Assembly: GCA_031771865.1 (NCBI GenBank)
Contig: JASISA010000042.1
Span: forward strand, 1,109,501 to 1,173,500
Source of the DNA: Nothophaeocryptopus gaeumannii
Lineage: Eukaryota > Ascomycota > Dothideomycetes > Mycosphaerellales > Mycosphaerellaceae
DNA length: 64,000 nt
Direction: 5' to 3'
In this document: piece after piece, positions 41,849 through 53,000 of the stretch
Layout of the letters: every line of letters starts with the position of its first letter
Numbering within the stretch: position 1 is the first letter of the stretch
Program-made: the position numbers and the translations under genes
Notes under the pieces: generated by a model
Seen by the model: the letters and a program-made list of their open reading frames with translations, nothing else
Told to the model about the DNA's origin: nothing
The model's database searches: none

Positions 41849-43429
41849 ATGCCGACCATGACGCAGACCACATACTGTATCGCACGAAGCGGCAGTCCCA
41901 CCACCACCTCCGCCACCGAATCTCACGAAGAACCCACCCTCGGCGCATCGTCCGGGTCAGACTTCGACCTGGATCAAGATCGCGCCCGGAAACGAAGACG
42001 ACATTCAAGCTACAATCCTCGGTCATGGAGTTTGGAGGCAGAGAATGCACAAATTGTGGTGGATCAATTTCTAAGCGACCTGGGCCGGAGACTGGAGATG
42101 GTGGAATCTTACGGACGTTCCAAATTTGACGAGGGGACGAAGAGCATACACGAAACACTACGGGCGGTATACGAACGATGCATGCACGAGTTTGACGATG
42201 TGCGAGAGACAGGGAGGAGGCGACACAAGATCCTCGTTGACACGCTGGAAGCACACTACCGAGATGCGCTTACGAAGAAGGGAACATTAGAAGCCAAGTT
42301 GCAAGAAGGTATGAAAGTACTGGAGGCCAACCTGGCTGCGCTGGAGCAAAAGGCGTACCATATCAAAGAAGTCGGCTTTGGAGCCACCGCACACGAGATG
42401 CTGGACTCCGGTATTGCGTACATCGATGACAAGGCATTGAAGGCGGGGCAGATGATGCACGAGGGTGCGGACGCAGCACGCAGAGCAAAAGAGATTATGC
42501 GTGTCAAGATCGATGCGGCAATCGCTCACGCCAGACAAAACGGTCTCATTACTTATGAGATGCTGCCTGAGCCCTGGCGAGTGAACCCACACATCCTGAA
42601 AGGCTACCGATTCTCCGAAACGAAACTTGACTGCTTCCGATCGTGCTTCACAATATCGAACGAGTTCGTCAACATCTGGTCTCACGCTATCGGTCTGGTT
42701 ATCGTCCTGGCCCTTGCCTTCTACTTCTATCCAGCATCACCCGCCTTCAAATCCGCAACCGCTTTCGACATCATGATTGCAGGCTGCTTCTTCTTCGCAG
42801 CCTGCAAATGCTTAGTCTGCAGCACAATGTGGCACGCCATGTCCTCTATCTCCAACCAAACGCTTATGGAGCGCTTCGCTTGCGTCGACTATACCGGTAT
42901 CTCCCTCCTGGTAGCAGCCAGCATCATGACGACAGAATACACAGCTTTCTACTGCGAGCCAATTTCGCGATGGACCTACCTGCTCACGACCTTCTTCCTT
43001 GGGATTGCTGGTATTATCTTACCCTGGCACCCGACATTCAACAGAGCAGATATGTCCTGGGCACGAGTCGGTTTCTACGTCTCCCTTGCGGCTACTGGGT
43101 TCATACCGATCGCCCAGTTGACGTATGAGAGGGGCTGGGAACAGACGATTTTCTTTTATGCGCCTATCACGAAGTCGATCCTGGTATACTTGACTGGTGC
43201 GATCCTTTACGCGGCCAAGATCCCTGAACGGTTCATGCCGGGCTGGTTCGACTATGCTGGAGGTTCGCACAACATTTGGCACTTTGCGGTGCTGGGTGGG
43301 ATACTGTTCCACTACTCTGCCATGCAGAGTTTCTTTGGTGAAGCGTTCCGACGGGCCTCTGCGGAAGAGATAGGTTGCTCGACTGCGGATCCGCTACTTG
43401 GGTTGTTCTTTAGTGATGCTCTGCACTGA
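41849..43429 (+). CDS. IZH3: PAQR / hemolysin-III family receptor, IZH3-like
   Basis: This seven-helix membrane protein of the progestin/adipoQ receptor family has yeast relatives (Izh1-4) that affect zinc and lipid homeostasis. It is a single exon of 526 aa; the first in-frame ATG is 41849 (MPTMTQTTY). Residues 1-230 form a soluble, helical, coiled-coil-like region (for example RAVYERCMHEFDDVRETGRR, then LEANLAALEQKAYHIKEVGF), matching the long N-terminus that sets yeast Izh3 apart from the other Izh proteins. The PAQR domain follows: GYRFSETKLDCFRSCFTISN with NEFVNIWSHAIG, STMWHAMSSIS and the C-terminal HNIWHFAVLGG, whose His residues form the expected zinc site. The gene is preceded by a long leader. 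Confidence 0.92.
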   Translation: MPTMTQTTYCIARSGSPTTTSATESHEEPTLGASSGSDFDLDQDRARKRRRHSSYNPRSWSLEAENAQIVVDQFLSDLGRRLEMVESYGRSKFDEGTKSIHETLRAVYERCMHEFDDVRETGRRRHKILVDTLEAHYRDALTKKGTLEAKLQEGMKVLEANLAALEQKAYHIKEVGFGATAHEMLDSGIAYIDDKALKAGQMMHEGADAARRAKEIMRVKIDAAIAHARQNGLITYEMLPEPWRVNPHILKGYRFSETKLDCFRSCFTISNEFVNIWSHAIGLVIVLALAFYFYPASPAFKSATAFDIMIAGCFFFAACKCLVCSTMWHAMSSISNQTLMERFACVDYTGISLLVAASIMTTEYTAFYCEPISRWTYLLTTFFLGIAGIILPWHPTFNRADMSWARVGFYVSLAATGFIPIAQLTYERGWEQTIFFYAPITKSILVYLTGAILYAAKIPERFMPGWFDYAGGSHNIWHFAVLGGILFHYSAMQSFFGEAFRRASAEEIGCSTADPLLGLFFSDALH

Positions 43430-43926
43430 GCAAAGCGACTTTGATTTGATAGAAAGCGTTCAAGCGTTGCATTCTTCTGATGGGTCAAGAAAGGGTATAG
43501 AAAGTAGAGAGATGCCCAACCTTCAACACGGGCTGCTTGCATTGCTATGGAAGGGACGCTAGAGCTGTACATATCGACAGTCTACATATGCACGATGGCA
43601 CGAAAAGCGTGGCATGGCTTGAGCACAGCCTATTACATCTCATCGACTACGCCATTCGCTCAAGACAAGGAGCGAGCAACCAGCAGCCTGGTATGTCTGA
43701 CATAGTCTGACAGTTACTGGCTTGATTCGATCGCCCACCTTGACCATGCGATCACATGAGAGGCCTGAGAAACTACAAACCCTACCTACACGTACAGTCT
43801 GGAAACTAATATTTCTCGACAACCCATACGTTCTCTTTTCGTGCCTCTCGCCTTCGTGTTCAGTTAATCAGGTCAATGCAATGCGACACACTCACCTAAC
43901 ACAGCTTAACAACCCACGTCCTCACA
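43430..43926. other. Intergenic between IZH3 and the coiled-coil gene
   Basis: 497 bp: 3' flank of IZH3 and promoter of the next gene. No element recognised. Confidence 0.45.
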
Positions 43927-44461
43927 ATGATCGACGACATCAAGAAAGCGCTCGAAGCGCTCGAGAGCGCCAACGAGAAGCGCAAAGAAGCCGAACAGAA
44001 TATCAACGCCGCCCTCATCAGCATCGAGGCGACCTCTGTCAATATGCATGCCGTCTCCAGCAACGTCGAGGCGGCCAACAGATTCAACAACTCCGTAGTG
44101 GCGCAGGCACAGAAGCGACCTGCATCGGCTATGGAGCCGGATGCGTATGTACTTTCTTTCTTGATGTCAGTTTTGTGATCCTAATCAGTTTGCTTAGGGA
44201 CGAAAAGCGAGCCGTCGAAATCTGCAAGAAGTTGAAGTCGGGCGACAATGGCGGCGACGCTCCTGAGGACAGAGCAAGTGCCACCACAAGCAGAATCTTT
44301 GGCTCGCTGGGCTCGCCAGTCTGTCGCCTGCGGAGCAGAAGCGCCACATGAACGAACTCGAGCGACTGTTCAGCAGCAGGAAGGGCGCAGGAAAAGAGGT
44401 GAAGCGTGCTCGCGACTGGGAGATTTGGGCTAAGGCGCTGAGTGACAGCGGAGTAAAGTAG
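43927..44461 (+). CDS. Small coiled-coil protein, possible frameshift
   Basis: I do not recognise the family. Exon 1 (43927-44144) encodes a charged helix (MIDDIKKALEALESANEKRK). A 53-nt intron with a good branch site (CTAATC) leads to exon 2 at 44198, which continues DEKRAVEICKKLKSGDNGG. About 100 nt later the protein-like frame changes: the original frame stops at 44349, while the next frame carries LSPAEQKRHMNELERLFSSR, then RARDWEIWAKAL, to a stop at 44459-44461. No GT-AG pair I could find bridges the switch near 44300-44330. Either a real single-base indel, a sequence error, or an unseen intron. Expected product about 160 aa. Confidence 0.5.
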
Positions 44462-46785
44462 CTGGTGGGGAAAGTGAACGGAAAGTGAACTTGCTGGAGG
44501 CGGAATTGAACTCGCTATAGGTGGCGCAAGAGCAGCGCAAGGGCATAGCGCTGGAAGACGTCAGCGCTCATGACCAGACTGTGCGTCTTACTGTGCCGAT
44601 AGCCACCGCTCCTCTTCACGAGCTCGAACCTGTTCCGCTACCGCCGCAGACCTCGCACTTACACCGCTCTTCTGCTTCTGTGATCTGCTGCACTGAAATC
44701 GGCCGAGTCGCCTCGTACGTCGTGCCTGATGGAGGTATAATTGAGGTGATCGGAGTGCTGATAGAATCAGACCCAGTATATGCGATTGTAGTGGTAAGAT
44801 ACTGCGGCGCATTGCCTGCTGTGTCTGCCGTGGAGTTATTGTTAGGAGTTTCGGTAGGCAAGAAGTACGATGAGCTATCATTGTTAGGACCCTGTGAGGT
44901 TAGTATGCTGAAGCTTGCTGGACCTTTTCAGAAGTCAGGGAAGGTACGTGGTATGCGGGAGCGAAACTGACTCGTCGGGTAGACCAAAGTTTTCGGGAAG
45001 CAGTCACGCCGCAAGATCTGGATATCACGACCGTGACGATTCGTGCTGCTTGTCGTTAGCGACACCATCATCTCCCTCCGGATCTGTCTCGCCACTCGCT
45101 TGCTAAGCAGTATGACTTTTCGAGCCATGGTGAGTCGGTCCGCACTCTGTACAGGTTACAATATCGGCCGTCAGTCGTCAGTCGCAGCACCACACATCGC
45201 TATGCACCTCTCGCAAGAGTCTTGCGAGAAGAAAGACGGGACATCTACCAAGGCTATGGTCAAGATCTCTGTTTGAGAAACATGGCATGCTCCCCTCATG
45301 CCGCGTTCCTACATTCGGTATGCTCGGCGTCCCGAAAGACCCTACACTACTGAAATGACCTTGAGGCCCATCCCTTGGGTGGAAATTATTTCCTCTACTG
45401 CCACATATCAACAGCCAGACAGGTCATCGTGGTTGCTAGGCATCATTCTGGATCGTCTCAGCAGGACGATCAAGTAATGCCTCTGCCGAGAAGTTGGAGA
45501 TTGATCGCGATACACCAAACACGTGAAGACGCGACTTGACCATGGCACGGCCCGCACGTCCGCACACAAGACTCTGCCATACGCATCGCATCAACATCAA
45601 CACCTCACCTTTCTGTCCTCCTACACCCATCGTGAACTTTCTGCTATCGATATCGAGCCCGTCATGCTTTTCAAGCGCTCGTTCAAGGACATGCTGGCCG
45701 GCCACCCGTCTTCCACACAGCAACAGTTTTCGACCGACATACCCAGAACGCACCATTCCCATGACGGGGAACCTGCGCGTCCTTCTACGACCTTTCACTG
45801 TTGCGCCTCTGCCCTCGAGATGCCGGCTGCACGCGACCGGAGAGCACTGGTGGCGCTCGGATGCCGTGTGGCTTTGGCTGACCTCAGCTCTTCAGCCCGC
45901 TGCAAGCATGTCGCACATGCCATCTGCAGCACGCTCGCATCCTCTGAAGATGCGTTATTCCATTGGCCAATGACAGACTAGGCGACTCTTTTACACGAGC
46001 ACTTCCTCAAGGGCACAGGCACATACCCAGTATTGCCTCTCAGCTCTGGTGAGGGAGTTTCAGAGGCCCTGGTCGGTGCTTACCGTATTCCAGATCCGAT
46101 CCTAAACCTGGAGTTGGCCCAGCAAGGAACAGACAAGACTACCACCCTTCACGCGGCTCGTGGGAGGTCTATCGTACCTCTGGATCAACAATGCCTTGTT
46201 TCACACCTTTGATGACTTGATGGTGCGTGGGTACGGCCTCTGTCGGCTCTGCGTCACCTCGAATGCACTTCAGGAATATCGACATGCCTCGAGCACGACC
46301 ACAGTGATCCGGTATAGTGCGACTTCAAAGCCTTGGCGCAGCGCTGAAAGGCATGCTCGATCGTACAAACAGTCTCCGCCCAGTCCATACTCATACACGC
46401 ATTCCATGTCATCGACAGATTTCGGCCCCTTCAGCCTCGCTGACCAGGAAGTCTCTGCGGGTGTCAACATCGTCACCAACGCTCAGCTCATGCCCTTTGC
46501 TGTTGACCGGCTCGCACAGACGATATCAGGTGCATTGCTGCGCCCTATTGGCCCACACGTCTTTATCAATCTCCAGGCGAGTATGACTGAACCGGCCTGG
46601 ACGCTCGTCGGAAGTCGGCGGAGGCGACAGATGCCTGCTCGCTGCATGGGGTCGATCGGACACATCTGCGATTGCTTGGTATGGTCCTGCGTCTGCGAAC
46701 CTATAAGCACTGCCAAGTACCTTCCATTGGATACTTTCCTTCTCAAACGCTCTCAATCCCGCTCAAACTCTCTGTCACTTTCGGG
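44462..46785. other. Mixed region with unresolved ORF fragments before the laccase gene
   Basis: 2.3 kb with several open stretches that look partly protein-like but do not assemble into a gene: the minus-strand exon listed separately, plus-strand frames at 45523-45981 and about 45982-46207 (ATLLHEHFLKGTGTYPVLPL), and 46160-46885 (containing DFGPFSLADQEVSAGVNIVT). The last could be part of an unrecognised upstream gene or gene remnant. I cannot support a call for these. Confidence 0.3.
44616..44891 (-). CDS. Probable last exon of an unrecognised minus-strand gene
   Basis: An open minus-strand stretch of 92 codons directly follows a textbook fungal 3' splice site (CATACTAACCTCACAG at 44907-44892). 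It encodes a Thr/Ser/Asn-rich segment (PNNNSTADTAGNAPQYLTTT, then TSIIPPSGTTYEATRPISVQ) and ends in a Cys pair, CKCEVCGGSG. The 5' part of the gene is not resolved; the frame upstream at 45128-44928 does not join in phase by an obvious donor. Function unknown. Confidence 0.35.
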   Translation of the reverse strand, partial: GPNNDSSSYFLPTETPNNNSTADTAGNAPQYLTTTIAYTGSDSISTPITSIIPPSGTTYEATRPISVQQITEAEERCKCEVCGGSGTGSSS

Positions 46786-49338
46786 ATGGGTCTCATCAAC
46801 TCGTGTTGGGAGGCTCTCCTACAGCTTGCAGCTTACTCTAACATCTTCGATGGATACAATGGAGCCTCACACCAACAACCACTGAACTTGCCAGGGGTGA
46901 ACAGACATGGCGACCACGCCAACGTTCCAGCAGTGGCAGGTGGGCCCACCTTCAAGGTTCCAGGCACCGAGTTCACGTGTGACTACTCCGGGATGAAAGG
47001 ATACAGGGCCTGCAACAGCATCCATGACCGAAGCTGCTGGCTGTGGCCGACCAATCGCAGGAATGACATTTACGACATCTATACTGAATATGACACTCCT
47101 GGAGGTGATTTCACCCCCGACGGTGTCGTCCGAGAGGTGGGAATCCAATCCGTGCTAATTTGAATGCAACATGGCTGAGAGATGCAGTACTGGCTAGAAG
47201 TGGACCTTAAAGCTATTGCTCCAGATGGCTACCTCAAGCCGCTGGGCCAAGTCTTCAACGACAGCTACCCCGGGCCGCATCTCGAAGCCTGCTGGGGCGA
47301 CACTTTCAAAATTCATGTGACCAACAAGATCCCCAATCTCGGTACTACAATACATTGGCATGGCATTCGACAGCTACACACAAATCAGCAAGATGGTGTG
47401 AATGGCGTCACTCAATGTCCTATTGCATACAATGAAACTTACACGTATACCTTCCGAGCCGAACAGTACGGCCACACGTGGTATCACTCTCATTACCAGG
47501 TATGACCCGAGCTGTTCCTGTATGTTGATGACTGTGTGCTGATTCTAGAAAGACGCAATACTCTGATGGCGTTGCAGGGCCTCTCACCATCTACGGACCT
47601 AGTAGCGCGAATTGGGACGAAACTTTCGAGCCCATCATGATGCAAGACTGGGTCCATGAGAACACCTCAATCACCTTCAAGCAGGAGTTGGCGACGACTA
47701 TACCCGTCGGAGATGGTTTGTTGCTTGGCGGCACCAACATCTTCAAATGCTCAAGCTTGGACACAAGCTGTTGTTCGGCCTGCAATCGCGCTACATGCAA
47801 CATCACTGAAGGCGAGTCACCAGAATTTTGCTGCAGGCCTAAAGATGGCTGCTACACAGATCCAATCAATAGGACCGGCATACAGGCCGGCGGTCGATTC
47901 CAAAAAGTGTTTCAGGAAGGCAAGAGATACCTCTTGCAGCTAATCAATGCGTCCGCCGACGCCATGTTCATCTTCTCCATCGACGACCACGACCTCCTCG
48001 TTGTTGCCGCCGACCTGGTACCTATCAAGCCATACAAGACTGATTCGATCTTTGTTGCGATTGGTGAGCGATTCGAGAAAGACGTTCTAAAACCAGACTG
48101 ACAACATTCGCACAGGTCAACGATATCAAGTTATCGTGACTGCCAAGCCAAGGCGGCTGGCGCCGCGCTGTGACATAGACAGCACTGCCTGCAATTACTG
48201 GATACGCACGCGAATTGCAAGTGGTTGCGGAATCGTTGCCCAAGACAATGAGGAAACGGGCGTCGTTCGCTACAATGCCACCGCGAGAGCCGACCCAGAG
48301 ACAGTATCTAGCATTAACCGCGAAGCCTGCAAAGATGAAGACATGGAAAACCTCGTCCCTGTTGTCCCATGGAATATCAGCACCCTGCGCAATGCACGGC
48401 AGGAGTACACATTCGATGCGGCAATGGACAATGTCACCAATCATGGAGCCTTCAGATGGGAGCTAGCGGAGAAGCCGATGTTTCTCGAATACGACAATCC
48501 TGTCATTCTGAACACGATAAACAACACATACTTGAACCAGTCCAGCATCGCCACTGTCAATTACTCCAACCCGGCCTGGAATGACGGCTACGTATACTTG
48601 GTCATCAGTGCCAACACCATCCTAAAACTTCCTGGAAAGACGGGCGTGCCTGCTGCGCACCCTATCCATCTTCACGGTATGTCATATGTTCCGCAAGAGA
48701 CGAGTTCAATTCGTTGCCGACGCTCTGTCTGCCACCTCAATCACGCGCGAAATGCGACTGTAGATGCACAGAGCAAAAGCCTTCAAGCTCTCCTCAGCTC
48801 GATCGCTTCCCATGCTTCTGTGTTCGCATTTGGGGGATCTGAGCGAATTTGACTGTGAGAGAGTGCGATCCGGCAACGAACTTTGCTCACACCCTTCGCG
48901 GCTTTGCAGCTGCAACTTTTGCTTACTGTCCTTCTAGGGCATGACTTCGTCATCCTTGCACAAATCGATAAGACGTGGGATGGTACAATTCCAGAAATGA
49001 ACACGAACAATCCGACGAGGCGAGACACCGCCCTGCTTTACGCCGGCGGATATCTCGCTCTCGCATTCAAGCTCGACAACCCTGGTGTGTGGGTCGTGTA
49101 AGTCGCCCTCTTTCTGCAGATTCTACAAAAGATCTCGTCTGATCTTGCTCCTGTGCTGACATCTTTGAACAGCCACTGCCACGTCGCATGGCACGCTTCT
49201 TCCGGTCTGGCTCTCAACATCATCGAACGACAGGGCGAGATTTTGGGAAGCATTGGATCGTTGGATGCTACCAAAGATACATGTGCTGGTTGGAAAGAGA
49301 TGGACTTGCAGTTCGATCAAGAAGATAGTGGTATTTGA
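46786..49338 (+). CDS. Laccase-like multicopper oxidase, six exons
   Basis: This secreted copper enzyme oxidises phenols, pigment precursors or metals with O2. Exons are 46786-47136, 47188-47499, 47553-48063, 48116-48676, 48938-49097 and 49173-49338, phase-consistent, giving 686 aa. All four copper ligand blocks are present: HWHG (173-176), WYHSH (His217, His219), HPIHLHGHDF (573-582) and HCHVAWH (633-639). The YSDGVAGP segment after the second block is typical of ascomycete laccases. Unusual points are about 117 residues before the first cupredoxin domain, holding several Cys, and an insertion with eight Cys in residues 287-321. Intron 4 is 261 nt and splits HLHG from HDF. The start is uncertain; the ATG chosen gives no textbook signal peptide, and an upstream exon is possible. 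Confidence 0.88.
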
Positions 49339-50089
49339 TCGAATGCTCTGCGGTGGATGAAGGCCACGGGGGAGAGGTTGGAAATTTGGGAGAAGTTTCG
49401 GGGTTCGATTTGTATTGCTATGTACAGTTTCACGAGGCCTTCACGTTGCAGCTCCGTGCTAGTCCCGTCGCTCTTCGTATCCTCAAGATGTCTCGCACAG
49501 AGGAAAGGCAACGAACGTTGTCACCAGCCCTTGGCTGCAATATCTCGTAGATTCGGCTGGTCAATCTACAACACTGCTGAGGCCTGGGACTCTGGGTCCA
49601 GGTCAGCGGTTATCGCTTCATAGTCGATACGGGCTATATGGAGCTATATCGCATCGTAGAAACAAAGATGGCTACTTCGATGGCAAGAAGTGTGCTTCAT
49701 TATGAGGGTGTTGCTGAAAGTGAACGAAAGTTGAATTCGTGGAGGTGGATGCGCGGCGACGAACGTCACGTGATCGTTACGTGGCTCGTGCGCCTGCGAG
49801 CTGGGCATGTTCGCAGCGGAACAGCTGTTCTGGAAAGTCAATAGAAGCGACCACCTCCTAAACGACTCCTCCTCCATTACCACCACCGCTCCATCTGACG
49901 CCGTAACGACACCGATTTACTCTTTACACCCTCGTAATAGGCCATTGGACGATTTGCACGGCCTTCGCCCAATTCCACCGCTAAGAGCACCTCCTGAACT
50001 GCGTTGCGCCGCAACACGCCAGCGGATGAGGTTGCTCCATTGAACCCAGACATTATTCCTTCGCGACCGCCAACCCGACGACAACAACC
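49339..50089. other. Intergenic between laccase and clathrin genes
   Basis: 751 bp, no supported gene. The final 200 bp are a CA/CG-mixed clathrin leader. Nothing else recognised. Confidence 0.45.
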
Positions 50090-53000
50090 ATGGCGCCGCT
50101 GCCCATCAAGTTCACGGAGCAGCTGCAACTGGCGTCGGTCGGCATACAGGTCAGTGTTTAGCCATCAAATCTTGAATCCAGGCGGCAGTAATGTTTGCGC
50201 TGGACAAAACATACCAGCTGCTGACTTTCGTCCCAGCCGGCATCAATAGGCTTCAACTCATGCACGCTCGAATCAGACCACTTCGTCTGTGTACGGCAAA
50301 AAGTCGACGACAACGCGCAGCCCGAAGTCATCATCATCAACCTCAAAAATGGCAACAGCGTTATGCGGCGGCCTATCAAGGCCGATAGCGCCATCATGCA
50401 CTGGAGCAAGGAGATCATCGCGCTCAAAGCTGGCGGCAAGACGCTGCAGATCTTCGACTTGGGGCAAAAGCAAAAGATAAAGAGCACAACCATGAGCGAA
50501 GATGTGGTCTTCTGGAAGTGGTTCAGTGATACTTCGCTTGGCCTTGTTACGGACACCAGTGTATACCACTGGAACATCTTTGACCCGTCTCAGGTCTCGC
50601 CGGTCAAGATGTTCGACCGCAACCAGAACCTTTCTGGCTGCCAGATAATCAACTACCGTGTGGCTGATGACGAGAAGTGGATGGTCGTGGTAGGCATCTC
50701 CCAGCAGCAGGGTCGCGTTGTCGGCAACATGCAACTGTACTCCAAAGACCGTGGCATCAGTCAGGCGATCGAGGGACATGCTGCGGCCTTCGGCACTTTG
50801 CGATTGGAAGACGCGCCGGCAGACACAAAGCTCTTCACTTTCGCGAACCGATCTGCAACAGGCGCCAAGCTCCACATTGTCGAAGTTGACCATCAAGCGC
50901 CGAACCCGACCTTCCAGAAGCGCGCTGTAGACATCTACTTCCCTGCCGAGGCGACCAACGATTTCCCGGTCGCCATGCAGGTGTCAGCCAAGTACAAGGT
51001 CATCTACTTGGTGACCAAGTACGGCTTTATCCACCTGTTCGATCTCGAGACCGGAACGACGATCTTCATGAACCGCATTTCGAGTGATACGATTTTCACA
51101 ACCGCCGGCGACGAAGACGGGTATGGAATTGTTGGTGTCAACCGAAAGGGCCAAGTGCTCTCTGTGAGCGTGGACGAGACGACCATCATTCCATACTTGC
51201 TGCAAAATCCGGAGAACGCGGAGCTTGCGTACAAGCTAGCGTCAAGAGCAGGACTTCCAGGTGCAGACAGCTTATACCAGCAGCGATTCGACCAACTCTT
51301 GGCCATGGGTGATTACCAGGCTGCTGCAAAGACCGCCGCGAACTCTCCACAAGGCTTCCTGCGAACGCCGCAAACAATCGAGAAATTCAAGTCTGTGCCT
51401 CAGCAGCAAGGACAGCTCTCTGTCATTCTGCAATACTTCGGTATGCTTCTGGATAAGGGCAAGCTGAACCAGCACGAGACTCTGGAGCTGGCCAGACCTG
51501 TCTTGCAGCAGAACCGCAAGCATCTGCTCGAGAAGTGGATGAAAGAGGGCAAGTTGGGATGCTCCGAGCAGCTTGGAGACATTGTCCGTCTGCATGATGT
51601 TGCACTTGCTCAACAGATCTATCAAGAGGCCGGAGCATCGCAGAAGGTCATTGCAGCCATGGCTGAGTCCGGCAACTTTGACCAGATCTTGCCTTACTCT
51701 CGCCAAGCTGGGTACACTCCTGACTTCAATGGATTGATCCAGCACGTCTGGTAAGATACAGCAACTGGAATTTGACCTTGCCTGTGGATGTACTGACTTC
51801 TTTTTCACAGCCGCGTATCACCAGATAAGGGTGCCGAGTTCGCGCAGAGCATCGCAAGAGAAGATCCCAGCTTGATCGACATTGACCGCACTGTCGACAT
51901 CTTCCAGTCTCAGGGAATGGTTCAACAAGCGACGGCTTTCCTCCTGGATGTCTTAGCAAACAATCAACCTGAACAGGCGCATTTGCAGACTCGTTTACTC
52001 GAGATGAACCTGATGAACGCCCCTCAAGTCGCAGATGCCATCCTTGGTAACGAGATGTTCTCTCACTACGACAAAGCGCGCGTTGCTCAACTCTGCGAGA
52101 ACGCTGGTCTCCTGACACGAGCTCTCGAGCACTACGAAGACCCAGCCTCCATCAAGCGTTGCATTGTTCAGACCGACAAGATGCCAGAGGAGTTCCTCAT
52201 CAACTACTTTGGCCGCCTCACTGTTGATCTGGCACTGGAATGCCTCGACGAGATGCTGAAGGTGAACATTCGCCAGAACCTCCAGGTAGTCATCAACATT
52301 GCCAAGAAGTACTCCGACCTTTTCGGCCCATCCAGAATCATCGACCTTTTGGAGAAATACCGAACAGCGGAGGGTCTCTACTTCTACCTGGGAGGCATCG
52401 TCAACATTTCGGAAGACAAGGAAGTCACGTTCAAGTACATTGAGGCCGCCACGACAATGGGTCAGCTGCAGGAAGTTGAGCGCGTTTGCCGAGAGAGCGA
52501 TCACTGTAAGCTTCTTTCTTATCATACCACCTCAGAACACCACTGACACGAAGATAGACGACGCCGTCAAGGTCAAGAACTTCCTCATGGAAGCCAAGCT
52601 TACCGAACAGCTCCCACTGATCATTGTTTGCGATCGATTCAACTTCGTCCACGACCTGGTCCTTTACCTGTACAAGAACCAACAATTCAAGTCGATCGAA
52701 GTCTACGTCCAGCGCGTGAACCCAGCCCGCGCACCTGGCGTCATCGGAGGATTGCTCGACGTGGATTGCGACGAGAACATCATCAAGAGCCTCTTGAACT
52801 CCGTCTCTCCATCATCCATCCCGATTGACGAGCTCGTGTCCGAGGTTGAGTCGCGCAACCGCCTCAAGCTTCTGTTGCCCTTCCTTGAGCAGACCCTTGC
52901 CCAGGGAGTGGAGCAGCGCGCAGTCTACGACGCTCTTGCGAAGATCTATATTGACTCGAACAACAACCCTGAACGCTTCCTCAAAGAGAACGACAAATAC

